From assembly GCA_002633005.1 (NCBI GenBank), contig NMRA01000133.1:616627-680626 (forward strand): a stretch of DNA of 64,000 nt. The letters are read 5' to 3'. The notes under the pieces are model-generated. The model was not told the origin of the DNA and did no database searches. It saw only the letters and a list, made by a program, of their open reading frames with translations. Every line of letters starts with the position of its first letter. The stretch's first letter is position 1. Both the position numbers and the translations under genes were made by a program. Below are positions 12,601 through 24,567 of this stretch, in pieces. The stretch is from Phoronis australis (taxonomy: Eukaryota > Phoronida > Phoronidae).

Positions 12601-15600
12601 CTCTAGAAGTTAAATTGGTGCCTCACCCCAAACTTGTGACTCAGATATAATCAGAAAAATTTGTGTTAGGTTGCTAAATTGAGAGATTAAGAAATAGAAA
12701 CAAGAAATATCTGGGTTTTCCCGTTTTGATCATTTTGGTCAGATGCATACCACGAGCTCGCTTGAATTCTCCCAGCTTAAACGGGTAGAGAGGGGTGCTT
12801 GAATCCCGCGAGTTTTCAAATGCATCTCTGTCGAGTAACGAAGCCTGGAAAAGAAATTTAATATTAAGGGAAAATCCATTCTCTATGTCACACGTGGCCA
12901 GCAAAGCATATCTAGTGCCCGTAAGGAACTTTCGCAACTTTGGCGTATTGTATTTACACAATTACAAATCTAAAAAGAACAGTAGTTGGACATTAATTGG
13001 GCAAGAAATCAGTAATCAAGGATACAGAATTCTGTGGACTCACTAGACACTCAGTTTACATCAGGACGTTTTTTCAAACAATAAAGTGTACGAAGAACGT
13101 TGTCATTGTAGGCATATAGCCACTTTGATACCGGGTCGTTTTACAAATCAGGTATTTTCTGTTTTCTGATGTTATGCCTCGCATGTATAAATATGTATGA
13201 TTTTAGGACTATAGAGGTGCATTAGCTCTTCAGAGTGTAAGGAAACGGCACATCGTCGCAAACGTCCAAAATGTTTCGAGAAAGCAAATATTGACTAGGG
13301 AAGAATACGGTCGAATCGCAAAATACCAAAGATATGCGATACGACACTATGTATGTATACCTTTTTAAAGGTTGGCCGAAATCGCCTTTGAAATGAAGGA
13401 TTTGTGCAATTCCGTTCACGGATGCGTGAAATTCAAGATCTGGCAAGAATTCCAAAAAATACGGTCAAATCGCAGATGCTGACGATATACGTCACGGCAC
13501 CTCGTAGGAATACTTTTTGAGCTTTGGTCGAAATACCAGGACTTTCGCACAGAAGAGTATTTTGAACCAGCATGAAATGGGTGGGTGAAAATAAAGGATT
13601 GGTCAAATTCAGGAAAATACGGTCGATTCGCAAAACGGCTATGACAGGCGCTATGGCAAATTCCCAAGCATGCGTTTGAAAGTTTTTGAGATCAGCATGC
13701 GTGTAAATGGATGGGTGCTTAAGATCAGGCAAAATACGTCAAGTGTCGACAATATGCGCTACAGCGATTCACACACGTACTTGCTTAGTGTTGGATCGAA
13801 ATTACCGTTGAATTGCGCGCGGAATAGCATTTCCCTATATGTAGGCTGGAAAACCAAGAACGAGCCGCGCAAAAATTCATGAAAATTTGGTCGAATCCCA
13901 AGATGGCGACGACATGCACTTTACTTGAAAGCATGATTTTCTGGAAGTTTGGTCGAAGTCCGCTGAGAAATGAAAGAGGAATTGCGACAGGAAATCATTC
14001 TTCTTTGCACAGACACACAGACGGACGGAAAGACATCCGGCCACCACGACTACATCCCCTTTGCCGTTGGTGGGGGAACAATAAGGATGAAGCGGTTTAT
14101 TAAGTAAAAATGGCACATATGAGCTTCATTCCGACCACAGTACAATTGACAATTCAAGACAAAACGTGTTAACCTGCCTTATGTTTTACAACTCAATTTT
14201 ATACGACGCTGCCGTAAATAGTGTCATTCTTCAGTCGCCATTTGCGTGATGCCTGATGCCATTTGGTGCTAGACTTGTTACCGATCGAACTAGCTTGAAT
14301 ACATAATAGAATTGAAGAAGTTAATCTACAGGGCCCAGTTGCATAAACGTTATACGTGCTATAGCAACAATGACGTCGCATTATCACGTATCACGCTGTT
14401 GTTGTTGAACAATGCACCTGACGTCATGCAACAATCAAACTTATCCAGCGGATAACTTTTGAAGCATTATGCAACTCATCCCAGCTGTAAGCAACTCAAC
14501 TCTTAATTTAAATGTTTAAATTTTCGTTTTCAATAGTAGTTGTTATTTCTCAGCTTATTTTAATGTTATCGTCCTGGAGTACTGACTTAAGACAGATTTT
14601 TGGTATTACGTTCTAACTTCACAATTGCTGAAAAAAAGAATTAGTCAGGTAATTATGAGTGCGTCACTGTCTAGAAATAATTTATAGACGCTATCTCAGT
14701 ACATAGCAGTTACGTGTTTCAAAGGCATTGCATTTTTGCTCAAGTGACATTTAGTTATTTTTCGGATATAGTTGTGTGGTGCATGAGACCAAATTTCTGT
14801 CTTAAGTCTTTGTCACTTTTCCTGAAACAGGCCCTAGGATATGGGGACGTGAAACTCACCTTGTAGTGAACTTTGACCGTGTCCCCGAGCGAGGCTTCCT
14901 CCGGGCAGTCGTCGGGCCTGGACTAAATGGACATCGATAAATGNGGCGAAGAATTACAACTCCACTTTTTTGGTTGCCGTTAATTTTATCACCGCGTGCG
15001 CGATAACCACAAAGCATGTCAACTGAATCCCGTGAGTTAGGCGCAAGGTTAGCGCGAGACTGAGCGAAGCGCGTGACGCTAGCGCGCGACACTTGTACTA
15101 TAGCATGAGAAGGTATCGGGTGAAACTTGTAAGATGTGTGTCCCTTGGACTTTTTATTCGTCAACATGCGTAATTTCACGTAACTTAAGAAGTTAATCTA
15201 CAGGTCCCAGTTGCACAAACGTTATACGCGCTATAGCAACAATGACGTCGCATTATCACGCATCACGCTGTTGTTGTTGAACAATGCACCTGACGTAATG
15301 CAACAATCAAACTTATCCAGCGGATAACTTTTGAAGCATTATGCAATTCAGTCCAGCTGAAAGCAGCTCAACTCTTAATTTAAATGTTTAAATTTTCGTT
15401 TTCAATAGTAGTTGTTATTTCTCAGCTTATTTTAATGTTATCGTCCTGGAGTACTGACTTAAGACAGATTTTTGGTATTACGTTTTAACTTCACAATTGC
15501 TGAAAAAAGATTTAGTCAGGTAATTATGAGTGCGTCACTGTCTAGAAATAATTTATAGACGCACTTAGCAGTTACGTGTTTCAAAGGCATTGCATTTTTG

Positions 15601-18529
15601 CTCAAGTGACATTTAGTTATTTTTCGGATATAGTTGTGTGGTGCATGAGACCAAATTTCTGTCTTAAGTCTTTGTCACTTTTCCTGAAACAGGCCCTAGG
15701 ATATGGGGACGTGAAACTCACCTTGTAGTGAACTTTGACCGTGTCCCCGAGCGAGGCTTCCTCCGGGCAGTCGTCGGGCCTGGACTAAATGGACATCGAT
15801 AAATGTAGCTAGTTCACGTTGAGAAAATTTTCTCAGTAAGAATATTTGATATACTTATAACTTCAACCACGCCTGAGACGAAAGGTTCTCAATCGTTTGC
15901 ACCTGTGCTTAAAACAATTGAGCTGGTTGCAAACATTTTAAAGGAGAATGCCACCCCAAAACAACCTATTTTGTATCAATTTAGATCGAGTAGTTCTACT
16001 CGACAACGGCACGTTCGGTTGCGTTACCTGACACCTGACACTACACGGAGGTGTTGAAATTATCCAATGACGTAATTGGTTTCACACACAGTCTGTTCAG
16101 CAGTTCACAACACGGGTTACTGGTGTCAGCTTATCGCTTGAATTCATCGTTTAACACCAATAAATCATCAAACTTCGATATAAAACCCTTAAAAATACAC
16201 CGAGTTCTCATGAAAACGAGTTGTTTTATTTCGCTGTTAGAGATTTACTGATATTTGGACACACCGTAGCCTACAAAGTTCGGCAGGCCAATTTACCGAG
16301 ATCCGTAGCACTGAGGAGTTTGGGGTTTGTTCGGAGATAAATTCGAAGTATTCTTCCGTGAAATACAGTCAAGAGTACCTAGATCTGCGTTGTTCTACTT
16401 GCGATTTTTAGAGTTCTAAACACACAAAACGTTTGTTATCCCGGCTAGTGGCTCGCAACCCGATCAGGCCAGGGCCGTCGCGGCCGGACTGACTCGTTAT
16501 CTCAGCCAGTGGCTCGGAACCCGATCAGGCCGGGCGTCGCGACCGCCGGGACTGGCACGAGCATAAACCAGCTTGAGTTGGAAACTAAACCTCCAGTCAC
16601 GAAAAGACTATAATAATGAGCCAAAGAAATGATTGTGCAAGTAATTATTTAGGTGAATTAGCCACGAAACTGAAAATCTACTTACTTGTCGGGGGCCGCG
16701 ATGTCGGGTTCCCCTTCCAAAGACCTTCATGGCAAAGGTTGTACAGTAACAATGATTTGAATAATGTATTTGTATTTCTAAATAAAGATTTCCCTAACAT
16801 GTAAACATAAAATCGAGTAATTGTTTCGCAACAGCTTTCTGTCCGCAAACACTGAATTAGCATGCGCTCGGTGCCCGGCATCAAGGGCCGGCGGCAGTGG
16901 TTTATTCATTGCTGGCTTCTCAAAACATTTGCACTCACGAGCACTCTAAGTCATTACGAATTGTATCTAATGAGACAGACTTTGTTTCAGTTTCATATAA
17001 ACATTGGTTAGGATGAGAACAATTCATTTTGAAACAGCGTCTACATGGCAACTCGCCCCGCGTCAATCCCGACTTAGTCAAGAGCTCAGGCGACGAAGAC
17101 TTCACGGGTCGGATCGTTAGGTTTCACAGGCTATCAGTTCGAACCGGAATACACTGATCAAGACATACTAGAGAGGCGCCGTGAACATGCACAGGCAACG
17201 GAAGTACGAATAGTTCTTTGGTATGCCGGAATTCGTCAGAGAAATCACTGTCGGCGAATTTATGCGGGCCACAGACACCGAGAAGTTTCACGGCCTCCGA
17301 ACAACCTACCTTTCATTCTTCACTACCGCGAGCCACTTCCTAAGCATTTCGGGCTCTCGAGGAAGTCGAAAAAACGACATACCCGCTTTCTTCGCAGCTT
17401 CATATAGTTCGGACAAACGGGAACGATGCACCGCAATATAGCGGCATTCACTCTGCAGGCGAACCACTGATGTCGCTGCGTTGTTTCTCACTTTCCTCAC
17501 AGGTTTACGCGACACCTTTCGGCAAGGTGAGGTCGACCGTGTAAGAGACGATGTGGATATAGACCGATTAAGACGGTAAAAAGACTAATTAAATCGGGTG
17601 GCATTCTCCTTTAAGTGTGTTCAACACGCCACCTGTTGGCCACGTCGCGTAACCGAAGATTTACATATTCGTTTAGCAGGTTGCTAAAGGGAAAATTTAT
17701 ATTATCAGTCGTGAAGTCCCAGTAAACGCCCTGACTGTAATTTTCTGTCTCATGGCGTAGGACAAAAGCTAAATAACACCTGTTCTTCAGTATCCAAGGT
17801 GTGAATCTTACTGACAGTGTTGACCTCGAATTGCTACCGAGGATTTCATGAGATGAATGTCTTCAGCTGGGCTACAGTGGATTCTTACCTTGTGCGCGTA
17901 TTTAGGCCATGCGCCTCAGTACGGAATTAGGCGAAGGACCTATGTGTGAAGCACCAAGTTGTACTAACGAGCGGTATTTCTTTTGTCATGCGAGTAAAAT
18001 TTGCCTTGTTTTCGCTAATTAGAAAGAATATAAACACACACAGCAAGTTTGACATGCACATTTATACAAAGGATAGCATCTAAATTCACTTTGAAAATTA
18101 CACTTGAGTTTGTGTTTAGGCTCGTGGGTCACAAATATGATAATTTCAGTTTCCATTACTCCACACTTTTTTACCAAACTTCACACATCACGTGACTAAA
18201 TGAAGGAAGTTAGTGAAAACCAACGCCGAAGAAACGCTTCGTTCCGTTAAATTGCGTTTATCCACGACTTGGCGCATGGTAGACCAAGTGCTCTTATGAA
18301 ACATAACTTATTATAAGCATACTTCACTCTCGTGGCTGAGTTCGCTCACTTGGCGGAAACCTATTTTCCTATTTGTTATACTGAAGATGAATGTCCATAG
18401 ACAGACCTTTCATTGGCTTACCAAGATTTCAATCTCGACTTTTGGCATGTGGTCTTCCTTGGCACTAAGAGCCGTAGACGTAATGACTGAGAAGTACGCC
18501 AGTATTACACGTGTGTAATGAACCTCCAT
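9655..18529 (-). CDS. FKBP11: FKBP11-like ER membrane FK506-binding protein (5 exons, 186 aa)
   Basis: Exons on minus: 18422-18529, 15722-15784, 12751-12844, 11518-11551 and 9655-9916; every junction has GT-AG sites and matching phase (0, 0, 1, 2). Residues 1-23 are a signal peptide ending TALSA, followed by KVEIEIL. The FKBP fold runs about 37-138: GDTVKVHYK, then FENSRD, GWEQGIVGMC, PPHLAYGSKGIPG and QFETELIEL. A membrane segment (about 147-167) and a lysine-rich tail close the protein. Single-domain FKBP with signal peptide and C-terminal anchor is the FKBP11 (FKBP19) architecture; human FKBP11 is about 201 aa. FKBPs catalyse peptidyl-prolyl isomerisation; this one would fold clients in the secretory pathway. 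Tyr56, Phe66, Trp90, Tyr113 and Phe130 match FKBP12 pocket residues, but Asp37 becomes Glu67 and the VI before the RGW is replaced by Arg-Ala, so activity may be reduced. FKBP7/14/2 are less likely: no EF-hands and an anchor is present. Confidence 0.88.
10675..10820. repeat. Imperfect inverted repeat (hairpin MITE-like)
   Basis: Arms 10675-10714 and 10788-10820 pair imperfectly (TATGCTGAAA... with ...TTTCAGCACA, and GGTTTGGTC with GACCAAATC), with an inner pair GTATTTTCAC / GTGAAAATAC. It lies in the last intron of the FKBP gene and has no coding content. Confidence 0.5.
13309..13990. repeat. Diverged tandem repeat, unit about 120-158 bp
   Basis: The motif GGTCGAATCGCA or close variants recurs at 13309, 13463, 13621 and 13889, with a weaker copy near 13737. 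Each is followed by a GATATGCG(C)TACG-like block and by a GTTTGGTCGAAAT-like block. It lies in intron 2 of the FKBP gene. The overlapping open frames on both strands are by-products of the repeat. Confidence 0.5.
14332..14480. mobile_element. MITE with CCCAGTTGCATAA termini
   Basis: The left end GGGCCCAGTTGCATAAACG pairs with the right end ATTATGCAACTCATCCC. It is about 150 bp and non-coding. The same insertion is present in the duplicate at about 15203-15350, showing that insertion preceded the haplotype split or duplication. Confidence 0.5.
14860..14922 (-). pseudogene. Second copy of FKBP11-like exon 2
   Basis: This is identical in coding content to 15722-15784 (SRPDDCPEEASLGDTVKVHYK) with intact acceptor and GTGAG donor. 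Being 63 bp and phase 0-0, tandem inclusion would keep frame but would duplicate the first strand of the FKBP fold, which is structurally unlikely. Most likely an allelic copy misplaced at the gap; a genuine exon duplication is the alternative. Confidence 0.65.
15187..15805. repeat. Duplicated block, copy 2
   Basis: This is the partner of 14315-14943 with a few percent difference, including small indels (for example a shorter stretch near 15560). It carries the FKBP exon 2 used in the gene model. Confidence 0.75.
15942..17610. mobile_element. Kolobok/T2-type DNA transposon, 1669 bp, TTAA target duplication
   Basis: The termini are AGGAGAATGCCACCC (15942-15956) and its exact inverse at 17596-17610, each flanked by TTAA (15938-15941, 17611-17614). 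The outer consensus TTAAAGGAG fits the TTAAAGGRR ends described for T2/Kolobok elements, which also encode THAP domains. A THAP-like remnant lies inside on the minus strand. The interior also has a GC-rich 61-bp tandem pair (about 16445 and 16506). It is too short and broken to encode a transposase, so non-autonomous. It sits in FKBP intron 1. Confidence 0.75.
17300..17515 (-). pseudogene. THAP-domain remnant inside the Kolobok-type element
   Basis: The minus frame contains AGMSFFRLPREPEMLRKWL followed by AVVKNER, closely resembling the central part of THAP zinc-coordinating DNA-binding domains. It then meets a stop; in a shifted frame the sequence continues as VCGPHKFADSDFSDEF, like the C-terminal CxxH part of THAP. 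The N-terminal second cysteine is not evident. Either a frameshifted relic or an exon end (a GTAGGT follows NER). Confidence 0.5.
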
Positions 18530-19948
18530 CGTGAGTGTATGTGCAATAGGGTTCGGGTATCGTGTGCGAAGTAACAGGTTTTACCGGCAAATTGCGAACC
18601 CATGCTGCTTTCAAGATGTGTGAAATTTGTTTTAATACATGTGTAATACGGGTAACTAATGACACGCGACGGGAGCAGGTTTATTGATAAGCCTGTTGGG
18701 GGTATTATGACGAGAGACTTAAACGCTTTTATCAGCACTTTTGTTTTCGACTTGACTGAAAATCTGTAGTTCTCCGACGAAAGTGTAACACAATGATGCT
18801 TCTATCTAATAGCTGGTGTGATTTTGGAATTAACAAATAGCGTAATCTAGGGAGTGATTCAAGAGTTAGCATACTGATAAGTGTATGGCGTTTTCAAAAG
18901 ACGGTTTGCGACTTCGTGGACACAAACTTGCGTTTCCGGTCAAAAAATAACTTGAGTAGTGTTCTCATGGTCTAGAAGCCACCCACTCACCACAGCCTAC
19001 CCGCTGTAGCCATCCGCTGGCATAGGGTACCCACAGCGGACCTAGGCATTCTTAGTGGCTTAAAGTTTTTTGGTTGTTTCACGCTGAGGTGGCCACCCTG
19101 AAGCATTTTGTCTGACTTGAAAATATGCAAATTATGGTCGCCTTTATACAAAGTTCTATTTTTGCTTTTAACTTCCTTACAAGGCATGGACGGCAGGTAG
19201 ATTATTTTGGTGTTTTACGGATGTTTCGACGGTCAGTAATTTGATGTACTATTTTGCAGATGGACAAATCACGAATTTGCACAATCTGCTATGTAAATTA
19301 AGGGCGCCATTACTGAGAATTCTACTTGTGCTTATAGTTTCGGTGTCGAGACACCACAGAGAAACTGATATTACTTCAGGACTGACATTTCATTATTGCT
19401 TAAGACTATGCTCGGAACATTCAACGATCCGCCGTCACTTGTTGGGCAATAAGTGTCCGTTCTCACCATGTCCAAAAATCACCTTTATTCTGACTATGGA
19501 ACCATTTTCGACCGCTAGGTCTAATTCAAAAAATAATTTATGTATTGAAAGACGGGTTTAAGGCGTTTTAAGATATTAGACAAACGTTTGTCTTTTGCAT
19601 TCAGATCCCCAACAAATGGAGCAAAAATCGCTATGATTCATAACCTCGTCATGTTGACGTCTGCTTGCCTGCGAACTCACGTTGTTTGTGCCGGGCTTGA
19701 TACATAGGTTTATTGATACATACCTGCCATTGTCCCAAATTCTTACGGAAAGTATAACCCAGAATTTCTAACAATGCGTAAAACAACTTGCCAATGTAAA
19801 GGAATGTTGACTTTGCAATTCTAGTGTAAAACCTATATCGACGAACATATTGATCAGGACAATCAATTTTGTTCAACGGGTCACGTGTCTCACTGAAAAC
19901 TGGCCGGGACAACCAAGTATGGTTTTGAGCGTTCATTAAAACCAAGTG

Positions 19949-22855
19949 ATGTTGTTTACAAGTTTTGCAGTGTTTTCCCTTATTTCAGCAGGTAAGAATT
20001 ATTGAGTCAGACGTGTTCTATTCGACATTTTGTCACCTCCCTGGACGTGAATCGTTCATTCCCGCACGGTTTCTATCTATGAGTTTTTGAAGTATCTTTC
20101 TGTACTGGCCAGCGTTGCTAAACAGCATTTAGTCTCGCGAGTATTGACGTATTGATGACGATGACGTTGTAAATTCATGTGGCTAACATTCTGTACCGAC
20201 AAATGTCAGCCAAATGTCGTTTCTTGCACGCTGGGAAATCAAACATACCAGGGGCCCTGAGAACATTGCCACACTTAACCTAAAAACGTGGAACGTGGTC
20301 TATGTTTCAACTGACATGTTCATTAACACACCTAGAGCAAAATTTACACTTTATATTATGGTTTTGTTCCAGCGTGTTCGATCCCGGTAGAGTAAAATAT
20401 ACAGCAATTGACGATCAACCGTATTCCATATAACAACAATTAATATCCTTCTACGAGTCATGTTGGTCACCTTCCGCTAGTCTCCTATGATTTGGTTGAT
20501 ATTAAATTAATATTTACACCTCCCAGTAGTCCCTATGCTGTTATAGTGACATAGCCAAACTTTGTTACAATACGACCGTAAGTTCCATAAACTAGTAGCC
20601 CTATAAAACTTTTTAAAATGGCAAAAGTTGTAAGTATGTTTCGCTGTATTTAAAATGGGCATTCTCGTCGTACTTTCCTGCTAAAATCCCAAACGCTAAG
20701 TCACTGAAGCTGACAAAAAATCCGCGAATTAACCAAATTAGTGTCAATGACCATTCCCATTAATCTAATCAACGAATTCCATTTGGCTAATGGTGTTACC
20801 GTATGAAATTTGGCACGTTAACCAAGTCAAAGGGTTCCACCCCAAACATGAACAAAAGACATGCTTTTCGAAGATGGCGCTGCAGTACTTTTGAAGTTCA
20901 ACAAAACATAAAAGGATCTGCTCAGTACAGCGTTCTGTGCAAAGCAGCAAGGTGCCGATGGAGAGCTCATATCAGCCGTGATACTGGGTATAATGATGCT
21001 GATTTGCAAAGGAAAACTTTTTAAATCAGGAATACTTCTAAAACATGTTGTAGGGTATTTTACTTTCCACCAACGTAAAACGTACAGACACAAATAATGT
21101 GTGCATGACTCATTTCGTACTAGTCAAATGAAAGCATAACTATCAATCTAGAGAAAACTATGTCGAGTGTGTTGGTTTATTCCAAGTGCATTTATATTCA
21201 CTGCTTTACTCTGAAACCTTAGTAATGAGTACTGAGGATTCTCCAATCATCTAAGTACTCGTACAAATACACTGGTAACTTTACTAAACTTCTACAGAAG
21301 AAAGTTACACTTGGTCATTTTGTAAGAAATACATAGAATTTCCAACTCGTACGTAGTTTCTATGACATCAAAAATTAGATGCAAGGCCATTAAGGCAAAA
21401 AGTGTTGAGTTTGGTTTACAATGTGACGGACAAGTGACATTTCATTTTTGTCAAATTTCTCAACAAATATAATTTTGCTTTTAGCATGGTATGAGTGGCG
21501 TGGCTATTACGAAACAACATTGGGTAAATTTTTGAGCATTTGAAACAATGTGGTAAGCCTCTGAAAAATAGAAATCGAGAAATTTTAGCAAAAATTATTT
21601 TTCTACCAAATTGAAGAATTTTTACTCGATGCATTTCATAAATACTGGACTAAAATACAAGTCAACTGAACGTTTTCGAATTTCTCTGTCAGTTGCCGAA
21701 CTCGCGTTTCGCATTGTTTTGACCTAGCGCTACCATGAATCTTACAACTCCCGAGTTTGACGAGTAGATTTTGTTGAGATGTAAAGATCTCCTCCCACTA
21801 TCTGAGTTTAGAAGCATCACTTACGTGTTATGAATTATTAAATTATTTCAAAGCACTCATTTCATCAGTCTAATTGATTATAACATAGCACGACCAATAA
21901 CTTTAATGGGAGCTTTCATATTTTTAATGATAATTTGATGCTGTCTCATTTGATTGTTTAATACGTCTACCCCAGTGGCAGATTACATAAAGTTACAACG
22001 TGTTCACAACAATGGGCAATTAATGAATCACTTGTTTACTAATATTCCTTATGGCCCCTATCAGGGGCTGCATCGAACCTTTGACATAGCCGTGAGTTTA
22101 CCAGGGAGCTGAGGTCTTACCAAACTTCACAGAACATCGCAATACTCATAAAAACTTTATCACGGAACCTAAACCACAATCACGCACAACTACGCTTTCC
22201 ACATAGTTATTAGCAGGTCAGTAACCGACGAATTTTGTGAGGGATGACGAGAGTGCCTCTACCGTAGGAAGGCTAAGATGCATGGTATGAGTGTTCGTGG
22301 TCCGTCGTAAAGCTTTGATTAGGACAAAGTAAATGGTATTGGTGGTTCTGGTTCTTTTGAATTTAATGCGATGATGCGGTAGCTTTTAGTTATCCGTCTT
22401 TTCAAAAAAGAAAAATCACCCAATGACGTGCGGGATTGTTTTTTTGATGTGTGTCTAGATATTTATTGTTTTCCACATCCGGGCGCAATTTTAAAATGAA
22501 TAGGGCGCAAACTAGAATCAATTATCACCCCTAATCTATCATACAATTAATTCAACACGTTTTGTTCAACAGCCATCTTCATCTGTATTTAGAATCATGA
22601 ACAGTGCATTTCACCATTGGTTTCAGCCAGCGCAATAACATGCTACGAAGACAAATGTGAATCGTCCGTAAAGAAACCCTGTTCACTCTTCGTTGGTTGG
22701 AAGGCAAAACGAGTCGTGTGCAACCATACATGTACGATAACAGTAACAACCAACAAAGGTACAACAGTGATTATGTCGCCATGACCGCTGTCGTCACAGT
22801 TTCATTCCTTCCCCATCATCATCATCACCATCATCATCATCAATCGTCATCAATC

Positions 22856-22887
<32 letters not shown>

Positions 22888-22898
22888 CAATCGTCATC

Positions 22899-22929
<31 letters not shown>

Positions 22930-23014
22930 GTCATCATCACCATCACCCTCATCACCACTACCACCATCATCACCATCATCACCATCACTGTCATCATCAT
23001 CACCATCATCACCG

Positions 23015-23054
<40 letters not shown>

Positions 23055-23888
23055 TATTATCGATCATCATAAGCACCATTGTCGTTGTCGCCACTAACAT
23101 CACCTCCAACATCATCGTCATCACCACCGGCATTACAAGCACCGTCGCCGTCGCCGTCACCGTCATCACCACCACCACTAACATAACAGTCATTTTCATT
23201 GTCACCATCTCCGTTGTCGTTACAGTTTTTGTCATTGCTTTATCAATATTAAAATGTTGCATGTTGCTTTGACAGCAAGCTCTGTTTAAACACAAAACTT
23301 GGTTGCTAACATTCATGGGCCCCACACAAACACTGTATTTACTTGTGTAACGATCTATTGGTTGCCTTTTATATTTAACACTGATGATGATTTACTGAAG
23401 TTAAACCGAAAATTTTGTATCAATGTATATACTTGAACATGTATTTGGTCGTCAAAGGTCTTTTTTCTCCTATGCTATGTCTAACACTGTTGTTCTATTT
23501 TTGTTATTTCAAGTACAAAATCAGTAGTTGTTCAACGCGCGAAGACCAGTGAAGCAACTCTGACTGAATGGTCAAAAGTTGATATTGAATTTCTTCACAA
23601 GATTTATGTTTTGTGCATTGTTCAGTTACAGGTTTTCAGACAAAACTCCGAGGGTGTGGTGGGGCGAGTGACCTTGGCTGTGGGATAAGTGTTGTATCCG
23701 CCACCGACACAGGACAAGATCTTATCGAGGAGAAGTGTTTCTGCAAAGACCATCTTTGTAATGACACCACACACCAACACAGTACTGTATTCACAGTGGC
23801 CACCTTGGCTGGCCTCGTTTTCATACAGTTTTTTATATTGATGTTAACAATTAAACAGTACAACGACACTCATAAAGAGAAGTGGTAA
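19949..23888 (+). CDS. Ly6/uPAR three-finger protein (3 exons, 143 aa)
   Basis: Exons: 19949-19991, 22627-22758 and 23632-23888, with GT-AG junctions and phase 1 at both introns. Exon 1 encodes a short signal peptide (MLFTSFAVFSLISA). Exon 2 begins SAITCYEDKC and has five cysteines; exon 3 has five more, ending KCFCKDHLCND, the CxC...CN signature of the LU domain. Ten cysteines in this spacing predict a three-finger fold. NHT and NDT are possible N-glycosylation sites. After the domain comes a hydrophobic stretch (VFTVATLAGLVFIQFFILML), then about 13 polar residues ending KEKW; this could be a GPI signal, although the polar tail would be unusual, or a membrane anchor. Function is unknown; family members modulate receptors or channels at the cell surface. 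It is head-to-head with the FKBP gene, 1.4 kb away, and convergent with the RhoGAP gene. Intron 2 holds a long ATC repeat. Confidence 0.85.
22814..23070. repeat. (ATC/CAT)n trinucleotide microsatellite
   Basis: Imperfect CAT/ATC triplets run for about 250 bp with looser triplets continuing to about 23250. Long open frames on both strands (poly-Ser/Ile one way, poly-Asp the other) come only from the triplet period. It lies within intron 2 of the Ly6 gene. Confidence 0.9.
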
Positions 23889-24226
23889 AAATCGCTGCAT
23901 CGGCGAGGAACGCTTCTTAGATGGGAGCAAAAAATGTCCACGTCCACATCAGTCTTACGGAACCAACCTCACCCGTTTTCAATGAAACGGCGACCACTCC
24001 AATGAGGCGATTTAGAAACATGAAGTTTTCGGACTACCATTTGCTGCGATTGACGCCACGTGCCTCGTTAGAGGGTTTTGCAATACTTTGCAACAACAGT
24101 TTTGCCAGTCCTAACGACCGCTCACAAAGATTACTCGCTGGTGTTTCCGTCTTCTGCAGATGTCTCGATGTTTAAAATCAATATAAAACAACGTTGTTTT
24201 ATGGATAATGATTTATTTACAGTTGC

Positions 24227-24236
24227 AATAAATAAA
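24227..24236 (+). promoter_or_regulatory. Polyadenylation signals, Ly6 gene
   Basis: Two overlapping AATAAA hexamers lie about 340 bp after the Ly6 stop codon, the first such signal downstream on this strand that I see. Confidence 0.5.
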
Positions 24237-24416
24237 ATAAGTTAGAAACGTTCCAACAGATCACATCTTCATTGTTTAGTTTAAAAGCCCGTATATACAT
24301 ATGACACGACACATCTCTAAAATACTGCTAAATCTAGTAACGGAATTCCTAGTCCGCTAAACTTTGGCTTAGTTATGTTGTAAAACTCGTAAACAATTCA
24401 TTTGAGTGGGACATAG

Positions 24417-24422
24417 TTTATT
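24417..24422 (-). promoter_or_regulatory. Polyadenylation signal, ARHGAP6/36-like gene
   Basis: TTTATT on the plus strand (AATAAA on minus) lies about 146 bases past the stop codon of the RhoGAP gene. The two convergent genes thus end within roughly 200 bp of each other. Confidence 0.45.
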
Positions 24423-24567
24423 GAGTAACTTTCGACAGCTTTTTGGCAATATCAGAAACGTGAAAAATCAGTCGTATACAATAAACATGCGCTGTTTCGA
24501 ATTATGAATGGCAGCGCGAATATTTTACACTTACTCAACAAAATTTACTTCACCATAAATCGATTTC

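Larger units (their letters stand above)
14315..14943. repeat. Duplicated block, copy 1 (contains extra FKBP exon 2)
   Basis: This 629-bp block is nearly identical to 15187-15805 and ends exactly at the single N at 14944. It contains the MITE at 14332-14480 and a second copy of FKBP exon 2. A duplicate ending at a gap is typical of two haplotype contigs placed side by side. Confidence 0.75.

Noticed and set aside
22697-23325. Long open frames of poly-Ser/Ile (plus) and poly-Asp (minus)
   Set aside because: They follow the ATC triplet repeat in both strands; the plus frame only joins Ly6 exon 2 to intron sequence.
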